Shown here in pieces: positions 45,243 through 55,240 of a stretch of DNA of 64,000 bases. The notes below the pieces were generated by a model. That model worked only from the letters and a program-made list of their open reading frames with translations. It made no database searches and was not told where the DNA came from. The translations under genes were made by a program, and so were the position numbers. Source of the DNA: Desulfobacula sp. (GTDB taxonomy: Bacteria; Desulfobacterota; Desulfobacteria; Desulfobacterales; Desulfobacteraceae); contig NZ_JABZFL010000068.1 in NCBI RefSeq assembly GCF_014237455.1, positions 1-64,000 on the forward strand, given 5' to 3'. Position 1 is the first letter of the stretch, and each line of letters starts with the position of its first letter.

Positions 45243-46919
45243 AAGTTTTGCCCAGGCATCCCTCATCGTCACTGTCCTGTTAAAAATCGGATTGCCCTTG
45301 GCGGCATCTTTAGAATCCCGATTTTTAGAATCCAGGCAAAAGTATCCAAGCCTTTCAAACTGGATAACGTTTTCCGGTTCAGCATTGGTGAGACTTTTTT
45401 CCAGTTTGCAGAACTCAAGTTCTTCCAGGGAGCCGGGATTTAAATTTTCAATAAGATCCTGTTTGTCCTGTTCCGGGTTCTCATCTTTAAACAACCGGTC
45501 ATAGAGCCTTACTTTTGCATCAATGCAATCATTGGCATTAACCCAGTGAATGGTACCCTTGACTTTCCTGCCGTCCGGGGCATTACCGCCTCTTGTTGCC
45601 GGATCATAGGTGCAGACAAGTTCTGTCACATTGCCGGATTCATCCTTGATGATATCCTTGCAGGTAATAAGATACGCATATCGCAGCCTTACTTCCCGCC
45701 CAGGACCCAGGCGGAAGAATTTTTTCGGTGGATTTTCCATAAAATCATCCTGTTCCACATAGATCTCTTTGGAAAAGGTGATGGTTCTTGTTCCCATCTC
45801 TTCCTTCTGGGGATGATTTCTGGCAACAAGCTCCTCTTTCAGATCATCGGGATAATTTTCAATGGTCACTTTTAAGGGCTTTAGGACCCCCATGACCCTG
45901 GGGGCTTTTTCATTGAGGTCATTTCTCAGGCAGCTTTCTAAAAGCCCCATGTCAATGCGGCTGTCTTTTTTGGAAACACCGATAATATTGCAGAAATTTC
46001 TAATGGACTCAGGGGTATATCCTCTTCTTTTCATGCCTTCCAGGGTAGGAAGCCTTGGGTCATCCCACCCCTGTACATGGTTTTCTTCCACAAGTCGCTG
46101 CAGCTTTCTTTTACTTAAAACCGTATAATTGATATTCATTCGGGCAAATTCAATCTGCTGGGGATGGCAGGGGGTTTCAAGCGCATCCAGGGTCCAGTCG
46201 TACAAGGGTCTGTGATCTTCAAATTCAAGGCTGCACAGGGAATGGGTAATCCCTTCCAGAGAATCTGAAAGACAATGGGTAAAATCATACATGGGATAGA
46301 TGCACCACTGGTTGCCGGTTCTAGGATGGGAGGCCTTTTTTACCCTGTAAATGATGGGATCACGAAGGTTAATGTTGGGTGATTTCATATCTATTTTTGC
46401 CCGGAGAATATGCTCACCCTCATCAAACTCTCCATTTTTCATCCGTGTAAAAAGATCCAGATTTTCCTCAACTGACCTTTCCCTGTAAGGACTGTCTTTT
46501 CCAGGTTCAGTCAAGGTGCCACGATATTCCCTGATTTCGTCGGCATTAAGACTGCACACATAGGCTTTTCCTTTTTTAATCAGTTCAACGGCAAAGTCAT
46601 GGAGTTGATCAAAATAGTCGGATGCAAAAAGCGCGGTTCCAAACTCAAATCCCAGCCAGTTGACTGTTGATTTAATGGAATCAATATAGACTTGTTTTTC
46701 TTTTGCCGGGTTGGAATCATCAAATCTTAAATTGCATTTGCCATTAAATTTATTTGCCATGTTGAAATTCAGACAAATGGATTTTGCATGCCCGATATGA
46801 AGATAACCATTTGGCTCAGGAGGAAAACGGGTGACAACACTACCATCATTTTTATTGTTCTTTATATCTTCTTTGATAATTGATTCGATAAAATGCCCTT
46901 TTGTAATGTCTGTTTCCAT
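45231..46919 (-). CDS. glnS: Glutaminyl-tRNA synthetase
   Basis: GlnRS charges tRNA-Gln directly. The 562-residue class I enzyme has [17 protein letters not shown] with the HIGH motif, the Gln-specific [25 protein letters not shown], and the VLSKRKL variant of KMSKS. The C-terminal anticodon-binding beta barrels run from about residue 345. The length and these features separate it from GltX. GlnRS is of eukaryotic origin and present only in part of the bacteria, including many Proteobacteria-like lineages; the GatCAB route is not seen here. AAGGA precedes the ATG. Confidence 0.96.
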   Translation of the reverse strand: METDITKGHFIESIIKEDIKNNKNDGSVVTRFPPEPNGYLHIGHAKSICLNFNMANKFNGKCNLRFDDSNPAKEKQVYIDSIKSTVNWLGFEFGTALFASDYFDQLHDFAVELIKKGKAYVCSLNADEIREYRGTLTEPGKDSPYRERSVEENLDLFTRMKNGEFDEGEHILRAKIDMKSPNINLRDPIIYRVKKASHPRTGNQWCIYPMYDFTHCLSDSLEGITHSLCSLEFEDHRPLYDWTLDALETPCHPQQIEFARMNINYTVLSKRKLQRLVEENHVQGWDDPRLPTLEGMKRRGYTPESIRNFCNIIGVSKKDSRIDMGLLESCLRNDLNEKAPRVMGVLKPLKVTIENYPDDLKEELVARNHPQKEEMGTRTITFSKEIYVEQDDFMENPPKKFFRLGPGREVRLRYAYLITCKDIIKDESGNVTELVCTYDPATRGGNAPDGRKVKGTIHWVNANDCIDAKVRLYDRLFKDENPEQDKQDLIENLNPGSLEELEFCKLEKSLTNAEPENVIQFERLGYFCLDSKNRDSKDAAKGNPIFNRTVTMRDAWAKLKKK

Positions 46920-47007
46920 TTATCTTTGTATCCTTGTTGTTATTATTAAATATAAATGTTTTATTTATCACATATTGGATTTATCAGGCAAACACTAATC
47001 CCCAAAG

Positions 47008-47036
47008 TTGACAAAAATCATTGTGTTTAGTATTTG
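47008..47036 (+). promoter_or_regulatory. Candidate promoter of trkA
   Basis: A perfect TTGACA at 47008-47013 is followed after 17 bases by TATTTG at 47031-47036, only three of six matches to the -10 consensus. Transcription would start near 47043, shortly before the gene. Confidence 0.35.
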
Positions 47037-47085
47037 GTTACCAACTGACCTTTTAAATGATGAATAGTTGGAAACGTTTGATATT

Positions 47086-48504
47086 ATGAATGGAAACAAA
47101 CCGGCAAAATTGACCAACATCTTGATTCTTGGCCTGGGGGGTGTAGGCTATTATCTGGCCAAGCGCCTTGTTCATGAGGGTTATGCAATCACCGTTATTG
47201 AGCAGGACAGTGGATCGATTCGACATGCTGACGGGAATATAGACGCCCGCCTGATTCAGGGCAATGCCATGAGTATCGAATGCTGGCGGGAAGCCGGTGC
47301 TGAAAAGATGGATTATCTTATCTCTGTTACCAACAATGATGCCGTGAATATGATGACCTGTTTGATTGGGGATCGTTTTGGCATTCCGCGGAAAATAGCC
47401 AGGGTGCGCTCCAGAGAGTTCGGGAATGAAAATTCCATTCTGAATGCCGGGGATCTTAAAGTCGATCTGATCATCCATCCGGAAGAGTTGGTTGCCCAGG
47501 AAATTTTCAGACTGATTAAGCTTCGGGCCGGAAACGATATTATTGCTGTAGCAAAAGGGCAGATACAGGCCATGGCCACCCGCATTCATGAGAAATCACC
47601 GCTGGCTTTCAGGAAATTGAAAGATATCTCTCAAGAGTATAATGAATTTCCATTTCGGGTGGTTGCAATTGCACGGGGGATCACCACGCTGATTCCCGGC
47701 GGTGAGGATGAATTATTGCCGCAGGATCAAGCCTTTTTTATGGCCAGTAACGAGAACTTGACCCGATTAATGGGTCTGACAGGTGTCGAACAGCAAAAAC
47801 GCCACCGGGTGATGATTATAGGAGGAGGACTTGTGGGATCCCGTCTGGCTGAGCTGTTAGGCAAAACAGTCAAGGTCAGAATGATCGAGAAAGATGAACC
47901 CACAGCCCAGGAGCTTTCCTTTGCACTGAAGAACGCAGAAGTGTTATATGGTGATGGATCGGATTCAGATGTGCTGGTTTCAGCGGGACTGCTGGAGATG
48001 GACACCTTTATCACCGCTACCGGTGAAAATGAAACAAATATAATGGGCTGCGTACTGGCCAAACACCTGATGACTTCAAGAAGTACTCACAAACGCGGCA
48101 AACAACACAGCAAACACAGCAAATGTATTGCACTGGTTAACAAAGAAGATTATGTGGTGCTGGCTACGACAATGGGATCGGATCTTGCTTTGAACAAAAA
48201 AATACTGGCCGGCAACAAGATTTTAAAATTTATTCGCCGGGGTGAACTGCTTTCTGTGGCGCACCTGCATGGGTTTGATGCTGAAATGGTAGAAATTGTT
48301 GCCGCCCCAGATTCGCCGATTACCCGCAAGCCCCTTTCCAAAATAGGTTCTTATTATAATGGAAAAATGATGATAGGGAGCATCCATAGAGACGGCGTGT
48401 GGCAGGTTGCCATCGGGGACACACACATTCAAAACAATGAACGGGCGATCGTGGTGTGTATGTCACAGCACTTGAAAGATGTCCAGAAATTATTTTTGAC
48501 CTGA
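47086..48504 (+). CDS. trkA: Trk potassium uptake regulatory protein TrkA
   Basis: TrkA is the cytoplasmic NAD(H)-binding gating ring of the Trk potassium uptake system. The product from ATG 47086 has 472 residues (six more from TTG 47068; no good binding site decides it). It has two RCK units, each with a Rossmann NAD site (ILILGLGGVGYYLAKRL near the start and VMIIGGGLVGSRLAELL near residue 238) followed by a TrkA_C domain. A lysine/histidine-rich insert SRSTHKRGKQHSKHSK lies near residue 335. It is convergent with trkH, its membrane partner, with 6 bases between the stops. Confidence 0.94.
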   Translation: MNGNKPAKLTNILILGLGGVGYYLAKRLVHEGYAITVIEQDSGSIRHADGNIDARLIQGNAMSIECWREAGAEKMDYLISVTNNDAVNMMTCLIGDRFGIPRKIARVRSREFGNENSILNAGDLKVDLIIHPEELVAQEIFRLIKLRAGNDIIAVAKGQIQAMATRIHEKSPLAFRKLKDISQEYNEFPFRVVAIARGITTLIPGGEDELLPQDQAFFMASNENLTRLMGLTGVEQQKRHRVMIIGGGLVGSRLAELLGKTVKVRMIEKDEPTAQELSFALKNAEVLYGDGSDSDVLVSAGLLEMDTFITATGENETNIMGCVLAKHLMTSRSTHKRGKQHSKHSKCIALVNKEDYVVLATTMGSDLALNKKILAGNKILKFIRRGELLSVAHLHGFDAEMVEIVAAPDSPITRKPLSKIGSYYNGKMMIGSIHRDGVWQVAIGDTHIQNNERAIVVCMSQHLKDVQKLFLT

Positions 48505-48510
48505 ACCTGT

Positions 48511-49965
48511 TTATTTTCTCCAGAAAGAGGGGTAGAATATGACCAGCGCCGAAAACATTTCCAGCCTGCCTACGAGCATGTTCCAGGATAAAAACCATTT
48601 GCCTGCATCCGAAATAAAGGCGTAATTTTTGGACGGACCCACCCCACCGAATCCCGGGCCGATGTTCATCAATGTTGAGACCACCGAACTCATGGCAGTA
48701 GTATAGTCCATTTGATCCACCAAAGTCATGAAACACCCCCCACCCAGAACCAGAAAAATGTTAACGATAAAATAACAGACAGACAGATAGATGATTTGGG
48801 GGTCGACCGGACGCTGGTTCAAACGGATCGATACCACAGCCATCGGTCGGAAGAAGATGCGCTTGATGGCTGCGATCCCGAATTTGCATATCAGGACATA
48901 ATGAACGATTTTGATCCCGCTGGTGGTCGATCCGGCGCAGGCGCCGACAAAGCACACTGCATAGAGGAACATTTGTGCTGCCTGGGGCCATTGCTCATAA
49001 TCAGCCGTGGTAAATCCCGTGGTTGTCAGGATAGAGGTGACCTGGAAGGTTCCGTAACGGATTGAATCTATCAGGCCATATGTGTTTTCCTTCCACAAGA
49101 TCCATGACACCATTGCGCAGAAAAAGAGCATAACCCCTACATACCAGCGGAATTCGGTATTGATTTTTACGATGCCCCAGTTCCCCTGCGCCATGTGGTA
49201 AAAGAGCATAAAGGTCATGCCCCCCAGGAACATGAAAAGTATGATTACCCAGTCAAAGTAAGCATTGTCGTAATGCCCGATGCTGGCGTTCCACGGCGAG
49301 TAGCCGGAAGTTGACACCGTTCCGAAGGAATGACACAGTGAATCGAAAATCGACATGCCGCCCAGACACAACAAAAGGGTTTCCAGTATGTTCAGGGTTA
49401 TATAGATTCCCCAGAGCCAGATCATTGTGTCCCGGTTGCGAGGTATGAATTTTTCCTTGGTAATGACCTGACCGGGACTCGACTCTGCCCGGAATATACG
49501 CACCCCCCCCATTCCATGGGGCAAAAATATTATGGTCAATGTTAAAAAACCCATTCCACCGAGTAAATGGGTTTGGCTGCGCCAAAATAGTAATCCGTGC
49601 GGAACCACTTCGATATCTGTCAGTATGGTCGCCCCACTGGTGGTATAGCCGGACATCATTTCGAAAAAGGCGTCGGTGAAAGAAGGAATCGATCCATGGA
49701 TCATAAACGGCAGACCGGAAACTGCAGAAATCAGAATCCATCCAAAAAAAGCAATGAAAAAGCCGTCCTTTATGTTTAAATCGTTATACCTGCGAAAGAA
49801 CCGCCATAACGGATATCCCAGACCAATAGTGATGATCGCGGTAATGCCAATTGCATTCAGGTCGTTTTCTTGGTAATAAAGCGAGCAGATCAATGGAAAT
49901 ACCATAGAACAGCCGGTAACGATCAATAATTTTCCCAGGACATTTGCGATAGTGTTGTAATTCAT
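48511..49965 (-). CDS. trkH: Trk/Ktr potassium uptake membrane protein TrkH
   Basis: TrkH is the membrane pore of the Trk potassium system. The 484-residue protein has the expected paired hydrophobic segments. Four selectivity-filter loops are visible: YTTSGATIL, TVSTSGYSP, LTTTGFTTAD and NIGPGFGGVGP, each with the key glycine. AQFS-type AGSTTSGIKIVHY in the middle of the last third is also typical. It is encoded tail to tail with trkA, so the two subunits come from separate transcripts. Confidence 0.95.
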   Translation of the reverse strand: MNYNTIANVLGKLLIVTGCSMVFPLICSLYYQENDLNAIGITAIITIGLGYPLWRFFRRYNDLNIKDGFFIAFFGWILISAVSGLPFMIHGSIPSFTDAFFEMMSGYTTSGATILTDIEVVPHGLLFWRSQTHLLGGMGFLTLTIIFLPHGMGGVRIFRAESSPGQVITKEKFIPRNRDTMIWLWGIYITLNILETLLLCLGGMSIFDSLCHSFGTVSTSGYSPWNASIGHYDNAYFDWVIILFMFLGGMTFMLFYHMAQGNWGIVKINTEFRWYVGVMLFFCAMVSWILWKENTYGLIDSIRYGTFQVTSILTTTGFTTADYEQWPQAAQMFLYAVCFVGACAGSTTSGIKIVHYVLICKFGIAAIKRIFFRPMAVVSIRLNQRPVDPQIIYLSVCYFIVNIFLVLGGGCFMTLVDQMDYTTAMSSVVSTLMNIGPGFGGVGPSKNYAFISDAGKWFLSWNMLVGRLEMFSALVIFYPSFWRK

Positions 49966-50058
49966 AGATATCCGAAATTTTAAATTTAAACCAATGTCCT
50001 AAAACCCCAAATCTTCTTTACCCTAAAATCCACCCTGGGATCAACTCAATTTATTTTT

Positions 50059-51180
50059 TTAAAAAGGCAGATTTTTATTGACCTTGCAAGCCATGGGAAC
50101 ACCCTTTCCAATGGTGGCAAAACATTTTAAGCATTCATCGCATGGAATCATATCATGATCATTTCCCTCAAGCATTTTTTGAGCGGATTTTGGATCACAG
50201 ATCATCTGCCGGCCAATAGCCACCAGTTCAATTTTTCCATTTTCCATCGCGTTAGCAGCTGCCCGGCCAATACCGAACTTGCCCACCGCTATCACGGGAC
50301 GCTTGATTTCTTCTCTGAATTTTTCCGTAAGGGCAATATTTGCGCCTGAAGGGTGATCCTTGGGTAAAACCGAAGATCCCACGAGGATTTTTTTATCATC
50401 AATCTCTTTCCAGCCACCCTGGGTAATCAAGGTAATATCAAAAACATCCACACCTTCATCTGCCAGTAATTTGCCGATGACAAGTGTATCCTCAAGGGTT
50501 TGTCCCCCGTCAATTCTTTCTTCGGCATTTATCCGGAAAAAAATCGGGTACGCTTGCCCCAGTTTTTTGCGGACCTTTCTTACTATTTCCAGTGCCAGTG
50601 TGGCCCGGCCTTTGGCATCACCACCATAGCGGTCCTCTCTTTTATTGGTCAATGGAGATAAAAACTGGCTCAATAAATAGAGATGGGCTCCGTGAATCTC
50701 AACACCGTCAAATCCGGCAGTTGCAGCTCGAATCGCTGCTTTGGAAAAATCATCAATCAATTGTTCAATGTCCCGGATATCCATGACAATTGGCTCGACA
50801 TCCGGCCGGAAGGCCACACCGGACGGTGAAAAACCGTGTCTTTTGTTTTCATACGGTGTACACCTCGGTCCTGCATGGTTTAATTGTACAGCCGCCAGAG
50901 CGCCCTGTTGCTGTATGGTTTTTGCCAGCCGGGTCATGCCCGGAATATGGGAATCATTCCAGAGTCCGAGACTGCCCGGAACAATGCCCCCACTGGATTG
51001 AACCGCTGTTGCTTCAACAATGACAAGCCCCACATCTCTGGACCGTTCGGTGTAAAAACAAAGGATATCTTCTGTAACCAGACCTTTGGAAGTCCCGTAG
51101 TTTGTGGTAATCGGGGGCAGTACAAGCCTGTTTCTGACGGACATGGTTTTTATCTTAAGGTCACTGTTGAGTCTTGTCAT
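50059..51180 (-). CDS. NADH:flavin oxidoreductase (old yellow enzyme family) with terminal FeS-like cysteines
   Basis: The 373-residue FMN barrel enzyme starts with NRLVLPPITTNYGT, and shows AAVQLNHAGPRC, DGVEIHGAHLYLLSQFLSP and the FMN phosphate-binding region around AVGKFGIGRA. After the barrel come C347-x2-C350-x2-C353-x11-C365, close to the [4Fe-4S] set of 2,4-dienoyl-CoA reductase and trimethylamine dehydrogenase (usually C-x2-C-x3-C-x11-C). The protein ends right there and lacks the FAD/NADH domain of those enzymes, so electrons must come from another protein. The substrate is unknown. GAGGAA precedes the ATG. Confidence 0.85.
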   Translation of the reverse strand: MTRLNSDLKIKTMSVRNRLVLPPITTNYGTSKGLVTEDILCFYTERSRDVGLVIVEATAVQSSGGIVPGSLGLWNDSHIPGMTRLAKTIQQQGALAAVQLNHAGPRCTPYENKRHGFSPSGVAFRPDVEPIVMDIRDIEQLIDDFSKAAIRAATAGFDGVEIHGAHLYLLSQFLSPLTNKREDRYGGDAKGRATLALEIVRKVRKKLGQAYPIFFRINAEERIDGGQTLEDTLVIGKLLADEGVDVFDITLITQGGWKEIDDKKILVGSSVLPKDHPSGANIALTEKFREEIKRPVIAVGKFGIGRAAANAMENGKIELVAIGRQMICDPKSAQKMLEGNDHDMIPCDECLKCFATIGKGVPMACKVNKNLPF

Positions 51181-51243
51181 TTGTCTTTTTCCTCAAGGAT
51201 TTTAATGGAAGTGATCATTACATATTGTTTCCGGTCTTTCAAC

Positions 51244-51272
51244 TTGATAACATAAAAATTCGATCTTAAATT
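51244..51272 (+). promoter_or_regulatory. Candidate sigma-70-type promoter of uvrBC
   Basis: TTGATA at 51244-51249 and TAAATT at 51267-51272 are 17 bases apart, 53 bases upstream of uvrB. They match five and four of six consensus bases. No LexA-type palindrome was recognised next to it. Confidence 0.4.
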
Positions 51273-51324
51273 GAAAAGCAGTATGAATGATTATGATTAA
51301 ATTCCAAGGTGACAACGATATATC

Positions 51325-53316
51325 ATGGGGTTATTTAATTTAGTTTCAGATTTTTCTCCCACAGGAGATCAGCCCAAAGCCATTGAATATCTTTCAAAGG
51401 GTGTGTTGAATAGTGAAAAGCACCAGGTTCTTTTAGGGGTAACCGGTTCCGGCAAGACGTTTACCATGGCCAATATTATTGCAGGGGTTGAAAAACCAAG
51501 CCTGATTATTGCCCCGAACAAAACTCTGGCAGCTCAGCTTTATAATGAATTCAAGGCGCTCTTTCCAGATAATTGTGTGGAATATTTTGTTTCTTATTAT
51601 GACTATTATCAGCCCGAAGCCTATGTTCCCTCCAGTGATACCTATATTCAAAAGGATTCATCCATTAATGAGGTCATTGACAAGATGCGGCATTCAGCCA
51701 CCCGATCCGTTCTTGCCAGAAGGGATGTGATTGTAGTGGCCAGTGTGTCCTGTATTTATGGTCTGGGTGCACCTGAAGATTATCTCGATCTAAGGGTGAC
51801 GCTGGCTGTTGATATGGAAATTTCCCGGGAAAAGATGATAGAAAAATTTGTTAATATCCAGTATACTCGCAATGATACGGATTTCCACCGCGGGGTATTC
51901 AGGGTTCGGGGGGACAGGGTCGAGATTTTTCCGGCCTATGAAGAAGACAAAGCAGTTCGAATTGATTTTTTCGGAGATACCATTGAAGGAATTTCAGAAT
52001 TTGATCCTTTAAAGGGGGATGTGCTGAAAAAATTTGATCAGGCGGTGATTTATCCGGCTTCCCATTATGTCACCAAGACCCAGACCCGAAAACGGGCCAT
52101 GAAAAGGATTGTAGAAGAGTTGAAACAGCGGCTGGAAGTTCTTCGAAACCAAAACAAGCTTGTGGAAGCCCAGCGTCTTGAAGAAAGAACCCGGTATGAT
52201 TTGGAAATGCTCAATGAAATCGGTTATTGCAACGGAATTGAAAATTATTCAAGGCATCTGACCGGGCGCAGGCAGGGAGAACCACCGCCAACTCTTCTGG
52301 ATTATATGGATGATGATTTCCTTCTTTTTTTTGATGAAAGCCATATCTCTGTTTCCCAGTTAGGGGCCATGTACAAGGCAGATCGATCCAGAAAAACCAC
52401 TTTGGTTGAGCATGGATTCAGGTTGCCATCAGCCGTGGACAACCGCCCCCTTCAATTTGAAGAGTTTAAACAAAAAGTCCCCCAGGTTGTCTATGTTTCT
52501 GCTACCCCGGCAGACTATGAATTGGAAAGGGCCAAAGATAAGGTAGCAGAGCAGATCGTCCGGCCCACAGGACTGATCGATCCTGAAATTGAGATTAGAG
52601 ATGCAAAAGCCCAGGTAGATGATCTTTATGAAGAAATCATGAAAAGGGTTGAGGCAGGTGAAAGGGTTCTTGTAACCACCCTGACCAAGCGCATGGCAGA
52701 AGATCTGACGGACTACTATTCAGATCTGGGGGTAAAGGTTAAATATCTTCACTCAGATGTTCCTACAATGGAAAGAATAGATATTATCCAGGACCTTCGA
52801 AGGGGGTTGTTTGATGCGCTCATCGGCATCAATCTTCTGCGGGAAGGTCTTGATATTCCTGAAGTCTCTCTTGTGGCCATTCTGGATGCGGACAAAGAGG
52901 GATTTTTAAGATCTTTCAGGTCCTTTATACAGATTTTTGGGCGGGCTTCCAGAAATGTGTTTGGCAGGGTGATAATGTATGCGGAAAAAGAGACTGCATC
53001 CATGAAAAAAGCGATTTTTGAGACAAAAAGGCGGCAAAAAATTCAAAGGGCATATAATGAAAAACATCATATTGTGCCGACCACCATCCAAAAAAATATT
53101 AATTTGTTTGATTATTCAGCCCGGGACAGTAAGTCCGTTCTTGAAGGGTCAGTGGATGAAGACATACAGGCCTATGAAGGCCACGAACTGAACCTGGAGG
53201 ATATTGTCAAAGATCTGGAATATAAAATGAAAAAGGCGGCTGAAAATCTTGAATTTGAAAAAGCGGCGGAATACAGGGATAAAATTAAAGAATTAATGGA
53301 TATTCAACGGTTTTAA
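51325..53316 (+). CDS. uvrB: Excinuclease ABC subunit B
   Basis: UvrB verifies DNA damage and forms the pre-incision complex with UvrA and UvrC. The 663-residue product has Walker A in [15 protein letters not shown], the damage-reading beta-hairpin region [17 protein letters not shown], the helicase motifs DESH and GRASRN, and the C-terminal UVR coiled coil ([20 protein letters not shown]) that binds UvrC. AAGGTGA lies upstream of the ATG. uvrC follows after 5 bases. Confidence 0.98.
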   Translation: MGLFNLVSDFSPTGDQPKAIEYLSKGVLNSEKHQVLLGVTGSGKTFTMANIIAGVEKPSLIIAPNKTLAAQLYNEFKALFPDNCVEYFVSYYDYYQPEAYVPSSDTYIQKDSSINEVIDKMRHSATRSVLARRDVIVVASVSCIYGLGAPEDYLDLRVTLAVDMEISREKMIEKFVNIQYTRNDTDFHRGVFRVRGDRVEIFPAYEEDKAVRIDFFGDTIEGISEFDPLKGDVLKKFDQAVIYPASHYVTKTQTRKRAMKRIVEELKQRLEVLRNQNKLVEAQRLEERTRYDLEMLNEIGYCNGIENYSRHLTGRRQGEPPPTLLDYMDDDFLLFFDESHISVSQLGAMYKADRSRKTTLVEHGFRLPSAVDNRPLQFEEFKQKVPQVVYVSATPADYELERAKDKVAEQIVRPTGLIDPEIEIRDAKAQVDDLYEEIMKRVEAGERVLVTTLTKRMAEDLTDYYSDLGVKVKYLHSDVPTMERIDIIQDLRRGLFDALIGINLLREGLDIPEVSLVAILDADKEGFLRSFRSFIQIFGRASRNVFGRVIMYAEKETASMKKAIFETKRRQKIQRAYNEKHHIVPTTIQKNINLFDYSARDSKSVLEGSVDEDIQAYEGHELNLEDIVKDLEYKMKKAAENLEFEKAAEYRDKIKELMDIQRF

Positions 53317-53321
53317 GGATC

Positions 53322-55145
53322 ATGACCCGTCCGATACTAGAAAAATACCGGCAATCTCCCAGCAGTCCGGGTGTTTACCTGATGAAGGATGCCAAAGGCA
53401 GAACCATTTATGTGGGTAAGGCCCAAGATCTGAAAAAGAGGCTGTCGTCTTATTTTGTACAAAAAAGCAATCATGATGCAAAAACAGCCGCTCTCCTTGA
53501 AATGATCAAGGATTTTGAAATCATTATCACTTCTTCAGGTCATGAAGCCTTTATTCTTGAATCCAACCTGATCAAAGAATATAACCCCAAATACAATGTG
53601 ATTCTTAAAGACGGGAAAAATTATCCCTTGCTCAGAATCGATATGAATGAGACCTATCCTGCTATTCAAAGGGTCAGAAAAATAAAAAATGACAAGGCCC
53701 ATTATTTCGGCCCCTATTCATCCAGTCACAGCGTCAATAAAACCTTAAAGCAGATTCAAAAAATATTTAAGCTGCGCAGATGCAAAAATACCCAGTTTAA
53801 AAATCGGTCAAGGCCCTGTCTTAATTTTCAGATTAAGGCCTGCTTAGGTCTTTGCTGCAATGATGTCTCTCCGGTGGAATATAAAAAACAGGTTCAGGAT
53901 GCTATTCTTTTTTTAAAAGGAAGATCAAAACAGGTCGTAAAAAAGCTCAAAGCCCAGATGATGGATCATTCTTTATCCCGGGAATATGAGAAAGCAGCTG
54001 AGATTCGGGATACTATATTTGCTATTGAAAATATTATGGAAAAACAGGTGGTGGTCAGCCCGGACATGAAAGACAGGGATATCATTGCCTTTGCTGCAAA
54101 AAAGGGCAGGGTGGTGATGATAGTAATGGCCGTTCGATCCGGTTATCTGATTGATACGGCACATTATCCCCTCGACCTGGGATTTAAGGAACCCAATGAA
54201 GTTTTATCTGCATTTATAGAACAATATTATAAGAATACAAAATTTTTGCCGTCTACTATTCTGTTAAACCAGGAGATTGAAAATACAGAATTTCTGGAAC
54301 ACCTTTTTACTGAAAAAAAAGGAAAAAAGGTGAGCATTCATGTTCCGGTCCGCGGTGAAAAAAGACAGCTTGTTGAAATGGCCCGCATAAATGCGTCAAG
54401 AGAGCTTGAAAAAAGGTTGCTTAAGGAAGAAGAAGAACGGGCATCCATCCTGATGTTGAAAGAGCTGTTGGGAATGGAAAGACTGCCGTTAAGGATCGAA
54501 TGTTTTGATAACTCCAACCTTTCGGGACAGGACCCGGTATCTTCCATAGTGGTGTTTAAAGACGGAAGGCCTTATAAAAATGATTATCGGAAGTTTATTA
54601 TCCGCGATCTCGATTTCCAGGATGACTATGCCTATATGGTCCAGGTGCTTAGCCGGCGTTTTTCAAAAGACCCTTCGGAAATGGAATACCCGGATCTTCT
54701 GGTGGTTGACGGTGGAAAAGGACAGCTTTCAATGGCTAAGGCCGTCATAAAAGAGCTGAATATTGAAAACAGGTTTTACGTGGCAGGCCTTGCAAAAAAG
54801 AATGAGACAAAAGGCGAGAACTTTGATAAAATTTATATTTCAGGGCGATCCAACCCGTTAAACACCGGTCAGGCTAAAAAAGCATTGTACCTGTTACAGC
54901 GGGTCAGGGATGAGGCCCACAGGGTTGCTATTACATTTCAAAGAAACCGTCGTGAAAAACGGGCCGGACTTTCAATTCTGGATTCCATTCCCGGTATAGG
55001 GCCAAAGAAAAAGAAAGTCTTATTGAAACATTTTAAAGGCATTGCTAAAATGAAAGCAGCATCAATTAAAGAGATTGCACTCGTTCCGGGAATCAATAAA
55101 ACCTTGGCTAAAGCACTGACCCACACGCTTAACAGGAAGGATTGA
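53322..55145 (+). CDS. uvrC: Excinuclease ABC subunit C
   Basis: UvrC makes both incisions in nucleotide excision repair. The 607-residue product has the GIY-YIG nuclease at the N-terminus (PGVYLMKDAKGRTIYVGKA), a UVR motif near residue 215 (LSREYEKAAEIRDTIFAIE), the RNase H-like 5'-nuclease domain (RIECFDNSNLSGQDPV, LLVVDGGKGQL) and a terminal pair of helix-hairpin-helix motifs (IPGIGPKKKKVLLKHF, VPGINKTLAKAL). All domains are complete. It is co-transcribed with uvrB. Confidence 0.98.
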   Translation: MTRPILEKYRQSPSSPGVYLMKDAKGRTIYVGKAQDLKKRLSSYFVQKSNHDAKTAALLEMIKDFEIIITSSGHEAFILESNLIKEYNPKYNVILKDGKNYPLLRIDMNETYPAIQRVRKIKNDKAHYFGPYSSSHSVNKTLKQIQKIFKLRRCKNTQFKNRSRPCLNFQIKACLGLCCNDVSPVEYKKQVQDAILFLKGRSKQVVKKLKAQMMDHSLSREYEKAAEIRDTIFAIENIMEKQVVVSPDMKDRDIIAFAAKKGRVVMIVMAVRSGYLIDTAHYPLDLGFKEPNEVLSAFIEQYYKNTKFLPSTILLNQEIENTEFLEHLFTEKKGKKVSIHVPVRGEKRQLVEMARINASRELEKRLLKEEEERASILMLKELLGMERLPLRIECFDNSNLSGQDPVSSIVVFKDGRPYKNDYRKFIIRDLDFQDDYAYMVQVLSRRFSKDPSEMEYPDLLVVDGGKGQLSMAKAVIKELNIENRFYVAGLAKKNETKGENFDKIYISGRSNPLNTGQAKKALYLLQRVRDEAHRVAITFQRNRREKRAGLSILDSIPGIGPKKKKVLLKHFKGIAKMKAASIKEIALVPGINKTLAKALTHTLNRKD

Positions 55146-55240
55146 CGTGATCATGATCTCAGTTCTTTTTTTTTTTAAAAAAAGTTGAATTTTTAATAAA
55201 ACTGATAAAGATGAAAGATTAGACGTCAGGGGGCGCCTAA

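Noticed and set aside
50787-51255. Plus-strand ORFs opposite the flavin oxidoreductase gene
   Set aside because: They are shadows of a well-supported gene and have no recognisable motifs or ribosome binding sites.
55146-55240. Palindrome TGATCA plus a T run after uvrC as a terminator
   Set aside because: The stem is too short to be a convincing hairpin, although the T run is long.
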